A DNA stretch of 64,000 nt from Theristus sp. LFF4_11. Its lineage: Eukaryota; Nematoda; Chromadorea; Monhysterida; Xyalidae. Under the pieces are notes generated by a model that made no database searches, had not been told where the DNA came from, and saw only the letters and a program-made list of their open reading frames with translations. A program made the position numbers and the translations under genes. Positions 49,127 through 60,737 of the stretch are shown piece after piece (positions within the stretch are counted from its first letter, which is position 1; the number at the start of each line of letters is the position of its first letter). The DNA lies in assembly GCA_030248135.1 (NCBI GenBank), contig JASANC010003442.1, forward strand, positions 1 through 64,000. The letters are read 5' to 3'.

Positions 49127-50448
49127 TAGGGTTAGGGGGAAAAAAAATCCGGATTTTTTTTTAAATTAAAAAAAATTATTTAAAAAAAAAAATTTTTTTT
49201 TTACAAGTTAGGTTTGTTCGAAGCGTCTCGTAGAGCTGAGTTCATCTAGACTATTTTCAGAACGATCCGGAAAACTATAAGAGCGAAAATCGTGTTTTAT
49301 TGAAATTATGTCCATTTCATAGAGGGAAAGTTGCATTTTCAACAGTAAAACAGGACAATTTTCGACGTGTACTTGAATATTGAACCGTTCTTAGTTGTTC
49401 CTCTTTAGAAAATTACCAAAATTTGACTGTGTTCAAAAATTCCTGTTTGCTGTAGCTAAGTCGGCAACCCCTGTCGACTTGGATTTTTTTTTTCAAACTT
49501 AAAAAAAATTTGAAAAAATTTTCTTCTACTTTGCTCTGAAAATTCGATTTATGGCATAATTTTTTGAAAGTTCAAACCAAATTTTCTTCCCAACTTCTTT
49601 GTGTGCTTAGGTACATGTCATTATTTGGTCATTTTGACCGACGTACTCCATGTTTTTCGATTTGGATGACTTCTAGAGTCAATTTTTAGCGTTGAAATGA
49701 CTTAACTGAATTGAAATATCGTTTCAGAAATCGTTTTCTTGCAACTTAGAACATGTTTTTTCAGTCGGTAGGCCATGAGATGAACATGATATTTTGTTGA
49801 TTGGCGTATGTTATAGGTCTACAATTGATTAGTGCGATATATTGTTAACCAATTGGAGCGGATATGTTGGTTATTACCACATCAAACGACCGTTTTAGAG
49901 ATACCCGATAACATGGCCACATGTTAAAACTTGCGTGCTGAGCTAAACTAACGTGTTAAACTTGCGTCTGTCCGTTGCCCGCAACGTGATCGCGAAATCA
50001 TGGTACGTGTTTTCGATACGATGATTTGAAGAGTGGGCTCTCGCCATGTGGCAGATAGCATAGCTGGTTGAACCTGAAAGTAAGTGTCTTGGGGGGGGGG
50101 CGACCGGGTCGACAGGGGTTGCCGACTTAGCTACAGCAAACAGGAATTTTTGAACACAGTCAAATTTTGGTAATTTTCTAAAGAGGAACAACTAAGAACG
50201 GTTCAATATTCAAGTACACGTCGAAAATTGTCCTGTTTTACTGTTGAAAATGCAACTTTCCCTCTATGAAATGGACATAATTTCAATAAAACACGATTTT
50301 CGCTCTTATAGTTTTCCGGATCGTTCTGAAAATAGTCTAGATGAACTCAGCTCGACGAGACGCTTCGAACAAACCTAACTTGTAAAAAAATTAAAAAAAA
50401 ATTTTTTTTTAATTAAAAAAAAATCCGGATTTTTTCTCCCTAACCCTA
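49127..50448. mobile_element. Foldback copy B/C of the hAT-like element
   Basis: It starts TAGGGTTAGGGG directly after the second CTCCAGAG and runs through the left part of the element. At about 49480 it switches to the inverted right and middle part, and it ends with an inverted left end (CCCTAACCCTA at 50448). Both ends are therefore left-type ends, and the whole can fold back on itself. Confidence 0.75.
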
Positions 50449-50876
50449 GCCCCCCCCAAGACACTTACTTTCAGGTTCAACCAGCTATGCTATCTGCCAC
50501 ATGGCGAGAGCCCACTCTTCAAATCATCGTATCGAAAACACGTACCATGATTTCGCGATCACGTTGCGGGCAACTGACAGACGCAAGTTTAACACGTTAG
50601 TTTAGCTCAGCACGCAAGTTTTAACATGTGGCCATGTTATCGGGTATCTGAAAAACGGTCGTGTGATGTGGTATTAACCAACATCTCCGCTCCAATTGTT
50701 TAACAATATATCGCACAACTCCATTGTAGACCTATAACATACGCCAATCAACAAAATATCATGTTCATCTCATGGCCTACCGACTGAAAAAACATGTTCT
50801 AAGTTGCAAGAAAACGATTTCTGAAACGATATTTCAATTCAGTCAAGTCATTTCAACGCTAAAAATTGACTCTAGA
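50449..50876. mobile_element. hAT-like copy D, left segment before the LTR insertion
   Basis: Direct-orientation middle part of the element (AAGACACTTACTTTCAGGTT onward, including the empty Helitron target). It is broken at GACTCTAGA by the LTR element and resumes at 63792. Confidence 0.8.
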
Positions 50877-51055
50877 GAAAAAGTTATCGCCCACGTCCAC
50901 ACCTCAGCCAGTACGAAGGTTTATTAGCAATACAAACTACAACTGATCTGACTCCCCCGTTATACAGAAAGGACACCGATATATATAGCATAAATCATCC
51001 AATGGCTTCGGCCAACGGCCACGTAACGCCACGCCAACGTCCATTCATCTCGTCT
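50877..51055 (-). repeat. 3' LTR of the Gag-protease element
   Basis: 179 bp, plus-strand GAAAAAGTTATCGCCC to CATCTCGTCT. It contains TATATATA and, on the minus strand, AATAAA. It differs from the other LTR by one base near its left end. Confidence 0.92.
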
Positions 51056-51180
51056 TCTCCCCGTCAACCAAACGAACGGAGACATCAGTGAAGACGGTAT
51101 CACAATAATCACTCTTCTCCCCGTCAACCAAACGAACGGAGACATCAATGAAGACCGTTTCACAATAATCACCCAATAAA
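51056..51180 (-). repeat. Duplicated polypurine-tract region, two about 60-bp units
   Basis: Each unit contains, on the minus strand, GACGGGGAGAAG, a purine tract, and the leftmost abuts the 3' LTR. The two units differ at a few bases. The polypurine tract primes plus-strand DNA synthesis in LTR elements by family knowledge. Confidence 0.65.
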
Positions 51181-51227
51181 TACAAGACCGGCAAAGAACA
51201 ACTATATCAACGAAACCACAAAGCATC

Positions 51228-51706
51228 TCAATCAACCAACTCGTCCTTTGGACGCAACACACATTTTCCGTTTTCCAATTCAACCCCCACTGACTTCGGT
51301 GGCACTATGTGCTTATTCACTCCACTCACAGGACAACGCTCACGAATACAACGCCACAATGACTGTTTTTCATTTTGTTCTTTCTGCAGTTTGCTTTTCA
51401 TCAATCTCATTGGCTTGCCACTATTAGTAATCACCTGCACTGCAATCTGCCGCAGTTTATTGCGCCCAATGATCATATCCACGTCTTTATTCAAATCCGG
51501 CGACACCAAAAACTCACAATTGTCAATGCTCATGCCATCAACACACAACTCCGCCTTACACACACCATCCACCTTCACTGGCAATCCATTCGCCGCTTGC
51601 AACAGTCTCTTTTCATGGTTCACGTTCAATCCACGCTCCCTCGCATAAACAGTTGACAAAATCATTTCATCCGAACCCGTGTCCACACAATAATAAGTCA
51701 CCGGTT
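51228..51706 (-). CDS. Retropepsin-like aspartic protease (LTR element)
   Basis: It shows the active-site motif VDTGSDEM and, about 60 residues later, a VDMIIGRN segment typical of retropepsins. The usable frame starts at the Tc1 insertion site, and the upstream residues are now translated from the transposon end. In the uninterrupted element this frame would follow gag continuously. The frame stops at 51228 and no polymerase follows. Role by family knowledge: Gag processing. Confidence 0.75.
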
Positions 51707-51708
51707 TA

Positions 51709-51862
51709 CAGTGCCCACCATAATAAGTGGACGCACGCGTGCAATTGTGCGCACGCAGGTGCACCTAAGTGCACGCACGCAGTCACAACATTTCAACACG
51801 TAAAGTATGCTTTCCCCCCCCTCAAAATGCTTGCGTCCGGTTGCGTGCGTTTGCGTGCAGCG
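51709..51862 (+). repeat. Left TIR of the Tc1-like transposon
   Basis: 35 perfect bases (CAGTGCCCACC to CACGCGTGCA), then an imperfect region with GGTGCACC and GTGCACGCACGC and an inner CTTGCG/GTTTGCGTGCA block. The inner and outer blocks resemble the paired binding sites of long-TIR (IR/DR) Tc1 elements. Confidence 0.85.
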
Positions 51863-51898
51863 TAAGAAAGAAAAGAAAAAGAAAAGAAAAACAAAAAA

Positions 51899-53568
51899 AT
51901 GAAGTTCCGGTCTCGTGTTCCACACTTTTTGCGTCGAAAACTCGTGGAAATGGCAAAAACAAAACCGTGCAACAAAATTGCTCAAAGCCTCAAGAAAATT
52001 AACGTTCGAATGTCTGTCCGCGCTGTGCAAAAAATTGTGAAACGGTACCGAAATCGAAGAAGCGTCTGCGATGCACCACGTTCCGGTCGAAGAGGGCACT
52101 TTCGGAACCGTGAAGAAATCGCCGATTACGTTGATCAGAAGATGCACATCAACCAAGAAACGACCGCTGTCGCGCTGCAAGCTGGCATCCGGCAGCAGTT
52201 TGGAGCGTTGTTGTCGGTGAACACGATCCGACGAATTCGTCGAAAGCAGGGTTGGACGTATGAAACGGTCAAGTACGCTCAAACGGTGCGAGGGCCCAAC
52301 CGTCAGAAGCGAGTGGAATTCTGTCAGAAGCTTCAGCAAGACAGAGCGGCTTATAAGTAAGCAGAATTAAAAGTTTTAGCCTAAAATATTATTTCTTTTC
52401 AAATAATTGTGACAGATTTATGAACCAGATCAACACAACATTGCATAGTTTTAGACTAAAATATTTTTTCTTCTGCAAGTAATTGTGAAAAATTAATGAA
52501 CCAGATCGACAAAACATTGTATTTTTATTCAGAGCAGCAAACAACATTGATCACGACCGTTTTACCACGCTGGAAGACGGAGTTTTCAGCGACGAATCTA
52601 CGTTTCAGTTGGAGCAGAACAAACGCAAAGCCTACTGCAAAAACAAGAACAAGGTCTGTAACATCAGTAATACACCGTTGTTTTATGGCTTTTTTAATAA
52701 AACACAATCACGATAAAAAGTAAAAGTTGCAATTGTCGAAAAACTCAGAACATGCTGATCCGTTCGCGACCAAAACACCCTGTGAAAATTCACGTCTGGG
52801 GAGCGATTTCTTGGCGTGGACGTTCGCACCTCGTCTTTTTTGATGGCCAGCACAGGATGGACAGTCAGCTCTACGTTCGCATTATTCGGGAAGGCTACGT
52901 GCCTTTCATTCAGAAACGGTACAGTGGGGACGCTCGACTGGTGCAGGACAACGATCCGAAGCACCGCAGCCGGTACAATAGTTTACACGTGTTTGTTTTT
53001 AACCAAAGTCAATTTTGTCCACATGAATGTTGTTGCTGTTGTTGGAATTTTTTGGCGATGTTTTTAGCCAGGGCTAACCCAGAGGTGTGCAGAACGCCAT
53101 TGAGTAGGGCGCCCATCGAGTTTTCCTCTGTCATTGCCTATACACCCCTAGGCGGGGCTCGATCCCCGGGCCACCTCGGCGGGGCTCGATCCCCCGAGCG
53201 CACAGACTGTAGTCTAACGCACTACCACCAGGCCACGAGGGTGTTAAATATTCCCGTCAAAAACGTTGCTGTTACAATAAATGCCAAAAATGTGCAGATA
53301 CACAACTGAAAAACTGGAAGAAATGCACGTGAGGACCATGCCTTTTCCACCGGAATCACCGGACCTGAACCCCATTGAGTTGACCTGGGCGCACATGAAG
53401 CAGTACATTCGCGAAGTCATGAAACCAACAACAAAAGAAGAACTGGAACACGCCATCGAAATTGCATGGCGACGTATCAGTTTGAAGCGATGCCGAAAGA
53501 ACATTCTCCACATGAATCGTGTCATTCCTCTTGTGTTGGCAGCAAACGGCGGTCCGACACTGCTGTGA
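51899..53568 (+). CDS. Tc1-family transposase, four exons, 357 aa
   Basis: Proposed exons: 51899-52356, 52533-52653, 52749-52972 and 53298-53568; 1074 coding bases including the stop, all junctions GT-AG. The N terminus is a paired-type helix-turn-helix DNA-binding region (NKIAQSLKKI, SVNTIRRIRRK). The catalytic triad is complete: D in VFSDESTF, D in VQDNDPKH and E in SPDLNPIE. With the third intron removed exactly 34 residues separate the second D and the E, the DD34E spacing of Tc1, which strongly supports the splice model. The VWGAISWRGR segment is also typical. Intron 3 carries a SINE. It would cut and paste the element at TA. Confidence 0.9.
53015..53243 (-). mobile_element. tRNA-derived SINE inside a transposase intron
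   Basis: Minus-strand copy with a (CAA)n-type tail at its plus-left end (GTTGTTGCTGTTGTTGG) and a head CACCCTCGTGGCCTGGTGG. The B-box segment (GGCGGGGCTCGATCC) is duplicated. It is related to the copy at 28003-28221. It lies wholly within intron 3 of the transposase, leaving the splice sites intact. Confidence 0.85.
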
Positions 53569-53971
53569 TTGATGCCGTTTTTTGAACTGATACTCTGTTT
53601 TGATTGACTTGTGTCACTTTTACGTTTGTCACTCACCCTTGTTATACCTGTGCCGTGATGCAATGTGCAATGTTCATATGCAAGACTCTGAAATAAAAAT
53701 CACAAAACATGCGCAACAAAAACGTCTAGATCAACGGGTGGCCTTGAAGACAACTGAAGATAAAAGGGAAATTTTTTGTAATAAAATAACAGTAAAAACC
53801 ACGGTGAACAGTTTCTTATATCATTTTTGCTACCGGATTTTAGTTGGCCCACAAAAGAATTGTCAAAAAAGTTTGCTTTAATGTTCAATAATAACAACTG
53901 TTCAACACCACTGATTGGAAAACTGCATTGTTTAAAGTTTAGATCGAGATTCTTTTTTAGTTCAGTCAATC

Positions 53972-55425
53972 ATGGCCTTCGTCTGTGTGCAATTTGCAAA
54001 ATCTGACGGATATCCGTATATCTCTTATGCCGCTCTCGATCGAATCACAATGAAACAGCCTTGCGAGAAAGGGTGCAATGTGTCGGTGCATTATCCCGAG
54101 CTCAATCGGGCTTTCGACGGCATCGTCATTGAAACGGGAAAGCAAAAAAAGATGGAGAAGTTGGCCGACAAGTTGGCAAAGAAGTCACTTCCTCAGCCGC
54201 CCACCAAAAAAGCAAAGTTGTTGCTTGAAAAGGAACAGAAAGCTGCACTGGTTTGTAAAAATGAATGTACGATTTGTCTTTGCCATCAAAGTGACAACTG
54301 TCCCAAATCAAATAAGAACCTTTCCTTCAAAATTTGTCCTACAGGTCCCTCTACGCATCGGCAGCTGCGCCGGCACCAGTGACGAAGATTCGCTCGAGCT
54401 CAACTGCGCACAAACAACAACGTCCACCGCATTTCGACAGCCGACTCCAGTCCCTCAGCAACAATGCCACAACTGTGAAAAGCTGGCAACTCAAATGACA
54501 GAGTTGCAAGAAACCGTCAATCAGCAACTCGCACACATGACTGAAGCAATTAAAACCCTTCAAGACAAACTAATTGAGGCAGTGCAGACTCGTCCGCGAC
54601 CGGTGAACGATCTCGACGAGGCCGGCGACGGCGACAGAGAAACGGCAGAGTCGCACGGGGAAACGGCGGAGTCGCCACCACCAAGCTCTCGCTCCAACCA
54701 ACCGAAAGAACCGTCGTGGCTTTACCTGCCAGCAGAATCTGTGCGACGCATGCACGGTGAGGCGAAAACGCCTAGCGCGTTTGCGATTCGTCTCGCTCGA
54801 GGTGTGTTCAGCAGTGCACACGACTATTCGGCGCAAGCAAAAAACTGCAGGTACAAAAAAAGGAAAAATGTTTTGAATGGATTTATAGACACTGTCGTAC
54901 ATACTGTAGATATGATAAGCGGTACTGAATTCACATCCGTCCAAAAGGTACTGATTTAAGATCGCTCGGAGCGATAAGTTTTGACAAGCTGTGCTGGATT
55001 CGAGAGGTCGTCAACTACTACCATCCGGAACCGGCCATCACCGAGCCCAAACGATGGGCGCACATCATTAAACAGATCGACAAGCAGCGTTGCCGCATCC
55101 GGTAACCTTTTGTAAACAAAATATTGACCATAAATAAAAAAAACTACAAATCTGGTACAAACAACAAAAACAACCCATTTGGGAAAACAATCAATTTAGG
55201 CAATGTATCGAGCGCGGCACGCACACGTTCACTTACGACGAAATACGATTCGAAGTGGTGGCGCAGAAGGTCAAGGCCGACGACTACACGTACACTGCGG
55301 CTACACCAACGTACGTCGTCGTACCAGCACACCAACAGATGCACGAGTCGAAAGAGAACGAAGCACCGTCATTTACAGTGATTGAGGAACTGCTTGACGA
55401 AACTTGTTCGACTATTGTGTTGTAA
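53972..55425 (+). CDS. BEN-domain protein, BEND5-like layout, 383 aa (transposon cargo)
   Basis: Four exons: 53972-54250, 54345-54850, 54961-55101 and 55200-55425; 1152 bases in one uninterrupted frame across GT-AG junctions. The N-terminal part (MAFVCVQFAKSDGYPYISYA, then GCNVSVHYP, GIVIETGKQKKMEKLADKL) resembles the N-terminal domain of BEND5-type proteins. A CHNCEKL motif with a coiled coil (about residues 135-180) and a serine/acid linker follow. The BEN domain is at about residues 230-310 (WLYLPAESVRRM, PSAFAIRLARGVFSS, FDKLCWIREVVNYY, RWAHIIKQIDKQRCRIR). BEN domains bind DNA or chromatin factors and often repress transcription. Start ATG 53972 is about 400 bp past the transposase stop, in the same orientation. 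The tail after the BEN domain is not recognised. It may be a captured host gene. Confidence 0.82.
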
Positions 55426-55592
55426 AAAAACCAAAGTGATACATGTAATTGTAATTTGTTCTCAGGACATTTTGACAAATTCAATAACTTTTTTTCGACA
55501 AAATGACTAAAACAGAAAAAATACTGACTACCAACAGAACACACTGGTTCAATAATAAACAATAAACAAACAACAGACAACGACAAATAATC

Positions 55593-58500
55593 ATCGGTGG
55601 GTTCGAAATAAAAAACGACAAACCCAAATCGACACACGAAGTAAGGCGCCGGTTGTCAACAGAAAACGGATACACCAACGTGTTCGCGCTGCTCTGCTGA
55701 GTTGATTGAGCCGTCGTTCGTCCAGATCGGTCAAGCACAGCGCCGACAGCGCTGCGTGACAGGTCGGCGCACGCGGCACACACGAAGTAAGGCGCCGGTT
55801 GCCAACAGAAAACGGCGCGCAGCTCACGATTCCGCCAACCATTTTCAATGAGTCATGCCTCAATCAAGTCAACAGAGCAGCGGGAACACGTTGATGTATC
55901 GTTTGTTCTTGGTTGTCGGCTTTTTCAGCATCGGTGGGTTCGCAATAAAAATGAACCGAAAAACGACACAACCCAAATTTATGACGATTTCAGATTTTTT
56001 TCATTTTCAGAAAACGGAAAAAACCAACAACAACGGATACACCAACGTGTTCGCGCTGCTCTGCTGAGTTGATTGAGCCGTCGTTCGTCCAGATCGGTCA
56101 AGCACAGCGCCGACAGCGCTGCGTGACAGGTCGGCGCACGCGGCACACACGAAGTAAGGCGCCGGTTGTCAACAGAAAACGGCGCGCAGCTCACGATTCC
56201 GCCAACCATTTTCAATGAGTCATGCCTCAATCAAGTCAGCAGAGCAGCGGGAACACGTTGATGTATCGTTTGTTCTTGGTTGTCGGCTTTTTCAGCATCG
56301 GTGGGTTCGCAATAAAAATGGGGCGAAAAACGACACAACCCAAATTTATGACGATTTCAGATTTTTTTCATTTTCAGAAAACAAAAAAAACCAACAACAA
56401 CGGATACACCAACGTGTTCCCGCTGCTCTGCTGACTTGATTGAGCCGTCGTTCGTCCAGATCGGTCAAGCACAGCGCCGACAGCGCTGCGTGACAGGTCG
56501 GCGCACGCGGCACACACGAAGTAAGGCGCCGGTTGTCAACAGAAAACGGCGCGCAGCTCACGATTCCGCCAACCATTTTCAATGAGTCATGCCTCAATCA
56601 AGTCAGCAGAGCAGCGGGAACACGTTGATGTATCGTTTGTTCTTGGTTGTCGGCTTTTTCAGCATCGGTGGGTTCGCAATAAAAATGGGCCGAAAAACGA
56701 CACAACCCAAATTTATGACGATTTCAGATTTTTTTCATTTTCAGAAAACGGAAAAAACCAACAACAACCGACACACCAACGTGTTCGCGCTGCTCTGCTG
56801 AGTTGATTGAGCCGTCGTTCGTCCAGATCGGCCAAGCACAGCGCCGACAGCGCTGCGTGACAGGTCGGCGCACGCGGCACACACGAAGTAAGGCGCCGGT
56901 TGCCAACAGAAAACGGCGCGCAGCTCACGATTCCGCCAACCATTTTCAATGAGTCATGCCTCAATCAAGTCAACAGAGCAGCGGGAACACGTTGATGTAT
57001 CGTTTGTTCTTGGTTGTCGGCTTTTTCAGCATCGGTGGGTTCGCAATAAAAATGGGCCGAAAAACGACACAACCCAAATTTATGACGATTTCAGATTTTT
57101 TTCATTTTCAGAAAACGGAAAAAACCAACAACAACGGATACACCAACGTGTTCGCGCTGCTCTGCTGAGTTGATTGAGCCGTCGTTCGTCCAGATCGGTC
57201 AAGCACAGCGCCGACAGCGCTGCGTGACAGGTCGGCGCACGCGGCACACACGAAGTAAGGCGCCGGTTGTCAACAGAAAACGGCGCGCAGCTCACGATTC
57301 CGCCAACCATTTTCAATGAGTCATGCCTCAATCAAGTCAGCAGAGCAGCGGGAACACGTTGATGTATCGTTTGTTCTTGGTTGTCGGCTTTTTCAGCATC
57401 GGTGGGTTCGCAATAAAAATGGGGCGAAAAACGACACAACCCAAATTTATGACGATTTCAGATTTTTTTCATTTTCAGAAAACAAAAAAAACCAACAACA
57501 ACGGATACACCAACGTGTTCCCGCTGCTCTGCTGACTTGATTGAGCCGTCGTTCGTCCAGATCGGTCAAGCACAGCGCCGACAGCGCTGCGTGACAGGTC
57601 GGCGCACGCGGCACACACGAAGTAAGGCGCCGGTTGTCAACAGAAAACGGCGCGCAGCTCACGATTCCGCCAACCATTTTCAATGAGTCATGCCTCAATC
57701 AAGTCAGCAGAGCAGCGGGAACACGTTGATGTATCGTTTGTTCTTGGTTGTCGGCTTTTTCAGCATCGGTGGGTTCGCAATAAAAATGGGCCGAAAAACG
57801 ACACAACCCAAATTTATGACGATTTCAGATTTTTTTCATTTTCAGAAAACGGAAAAAACCAACAACAACCGACACACCAACGTGTTCGCGCTGCTCTGCT
57901 GAGTTGATTGAGCCGTCGTTCGTCCAGATCGGCCAAGCACAGCGCCGACAGCGCTGCGTGACAGGTCGGCGCACGCGGCACACACGAAGTAAGGCGCCGG
58001 TTGCCAACAGAAAACGGCGCGCAGCTCACGATTCCGCCAACCATTTTCAATGAGTCATGCCTCAATCAAGTCAACAGAGCAGCGGGAACACGTTGATGTA
58101 TCGTTTGTTCTTGGTTGTCGGCTTTTTCAGCATCGGTGGGTTCGCAATAAAAATGGGCCGAAAAACGACACAACCCAAATTTATGACGATTTCAGATTTT
58201 TTTCATTTTCAGAAAACGGAAAAAACCAACAACAACGGATACACCAACGTGTTCGCGCTGCTCTGCTGAGTTGATTGAGCCGTCGTTCGTCCAGATCGGT
58301 CAAGCACAGCGCCGACAGCGCTGCGTGACAGGTCGGCGCACGCGGCACACACGAAGTAAGGCGCCGGTTGTCAACAGAAAACGGCGCGCAGCTCACGATT
58401 CCGCCAACCATTTTCAATGAGTCATGCCTCAATCAAGTCAGCAGAGCAGCGGGAACACGTTGATGTATCGTTTGTTCTTGGTTGTCGGCTTTTTCAGCAT

Positions 58501-60393
58501 CGGTGGGTTCGCAATAAAAATGGGGCGAAAAACGACACAACCCAAATTTATGACGATTTCAGATTTTTTTCATTTTCAGAAAACAAAAAAAACCAACAAC
58601 AACGGATACACCAACGTGTTCGCGCTGCTCTGCTGAGTTGATTGAGCCGTCGTTCGTCCAGATCGGTCAAGCACAGCGCCGACAGCGCTGCGTGACAGGT
58701 CGGCGCACGCGGCACACACGAAGTAAGGCGCCGGTTGTCAACAGAAAACGGCGCGCAGCTCACGATTCCGCCAACCATTTTCAATGAGTCATGCCTCAAT
58801 CAAGTCAGCAGAGCAGCGGGAACACGTTGATGTATCGTTTGTTCTTGGTTGTCGGCTTTTTCAGCATCGGTGGGTTCGCAATAAAAATGGGCCGAAAAAC
58901 GACACAACCCAAATTTATGACGATTTCAGATTTTTTTCATTTTCAGAAAACGGAAAAAACCAACAACAACGGATACACCAACGTGTTCGCGCTGCTCTGC
59001 TGAGTTGATTGAGCCGTCGTTCGTCCAGATCGGTCAAGCACAGCGCCGACAGCGCTGCGTGACAGGTCGGCGCACGCGGCACACACGAAGTAAGGCGCCG
59101 GTTGTCAACAGAAAACGGCGCGCAGCTCACGATTCCGCCAACCATTTTCAATGAGTCATGCCTCAATCAAGTCAGCAGAGCAGCGGGAACACGTTGATGT
59201 ATCGTTTGTTCTTGGTTGTCGGCTTTTTCAGCATCGGTGGGTTCGCAATAAAAATGGGCCGAAAAACGACACAACCCAAATTTATGACGATTTCAGATTT
59301 TTTCATTTTCAGAAAACGGAAAAAACCAACAACAACGGATACACCAACGTGTTCGCGCTGCTCTGCTGAGTTGATTGAGCCGTCGTTCGTCCAGATCGGT
59401 CAAGCACAGCGCCGACAGCGCTGCGTGACAGGTCGGCGCACGCGGCACACACGAAGTAAGGCGCCGGTTGTCAACAGAAAACGGCGCGCAGCTCACGATT
59501 CCGCCAACCATTTTCAATGAGTCATGCCTCAATCAAGTCAGCAGAGCAGCGGGAACACGTTGATGTATCGTTTGTTCTTGGTTGTCGGCTTTTTCAGCAT
59601 CGGTGGGTTCGCAATAAAAATGGGCCGAAAAACGACACAACCCAAATTTATGACGATTTCAGATTTTTTTCATTTTCAGAAAACGGAAAAAACCAACAAC
59701 AACGGATACACCAACGTGTTCGCGCTGCTCTGCTGAGTTGATTGAGCCGTCGTTCGTCCAGATCGGTCAAGCACAGCGCCGACAGCGCTGCGTGACAGGT
59801 CGGCGCACGCGGCACACACGAAGTAAGGCGCCGGTTGTCAACAGAAAACGGCGCGCAGCTCACGATTCCGCCAACCATTTTCAATGAGTCATGCCTCAAT
59901 CAAGTCAGCAGAGCAGCGGGAACACGTTGATGTATCGTTTGTTCTTGGTTGTCGGCTTTTTCAGCATCGGTGGGTTCGCAATAAAAATGGGGCGAAAAAC
60001 GACACAACCCAAATTTATGACGATTTCAGATTTTTTTCATTTTCAGAAAACGGAAAAAACCAACAACAACCGACACACCAACGTGTTCGCGCTGCTCTGC
60101 TGAGTTGATTGAGCCGTCGTTCGTCCAGATCGGCCAAGCACAGCGCCGACAGCGCTGCGTGACAGGTCGGCGCACGCGGCACACACGAAGTAAGGCGCCG
60201 GTTGCCAACAGAAAACGGCGCGCAGCTCACGATTCCGCCAACCATTTTCAATGAGTCATGCCTCAATCAAGTCAGCAGAGCAGCGGGAACACGTTGATGT
60301 ATCGTTTGTTGTTGGTTGTCGGCTTTTTCAGCATCGGTGGGTTCGTAATAAAAAATGTAAAAAAAGACACGTCACAAAACCCAAATTTATGAT
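55593..60393. repeat. 367-bp tandem repeat array, about 13 units
   Basis: An ATGAGTCATGCCTCAATCAA anchor recurs at 55848, 56215, 56582, 56949, 57316, 57683, 58050, 58417, 58784, 59151, 59517, 59884 and 60251, so the period is 367 (one unit 366). Shared variants show that units 2-3-4 are repeated as 5-6-7, giving a 1101-bp higher-order unit. Each unit has the hairpin CAGCGC-CGACA-GCGCTG. The first partial unit and the last unit are diverged. Open frames of 60-84 residues recur only because the DNA recurs; 367 is not a multiple of three, so no long protein is formed. Confidence 0.95.
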
Positions 60394-60734
60394 AAGTTGT
60401 GTTTTATTTCAGCGACCAGATTTAAAAAAAAAATTAACACACTACAAACGGCATATAAAAGTATTTCCGATGCCCATTTATTGGTTGTATTCATGTTTTT
60501 CATGAGTTCGGCCATCATCATCGTCGTCTCACTTTCACTCTATTTCACAGTTTTTACTTTAAATATTTTTTTGCAGATATCGCGAGCTAAATTTTTGTTG
60601 TTTAGGGTGTGCTTATATTACACAGAAACTGAACACATAACCCAAATCATGAATATCGACCGCAAATCAAGCGAATCAGTTTGTATTGCCGTCAAATATC
60701 AGGGAAATTTCAGCAGCAATGAGGGCTTGGGCGA
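60394..60734 (+). other. Right unique segment of the Tc1-like transposon
   Basis: Non-repetitive sequence between the array and the right TIR. An open frame of 128 aa (60397-60783) has a hydrophobic stretch but no recognised domain. Not called as a gene. Confidence 0.4.
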
Positions 60735-60737
60735 ACC

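Noticed and set aside
46664..50448. TAGGGTTAGGGG ends as interstitial telomere repeats
   Set aside because: They occur once per end, as inverted termini bounded by an 8-bp duplication; there is no tandem telomeric array.
55593..60393. CRISPR array
   Set aside because: The period of 367 without unique spacers, and eukaryotic context, indicate a satellite.
55848..60505. Dozens of repeated 60-84 aa frames, suggesting a tandem gene family
   Set aside because: They recur with the 367-bp satellite on both strands. The unit is not a multiple of three, and splicing the possible 77-base intron-like segment does not restore a continuous frame.
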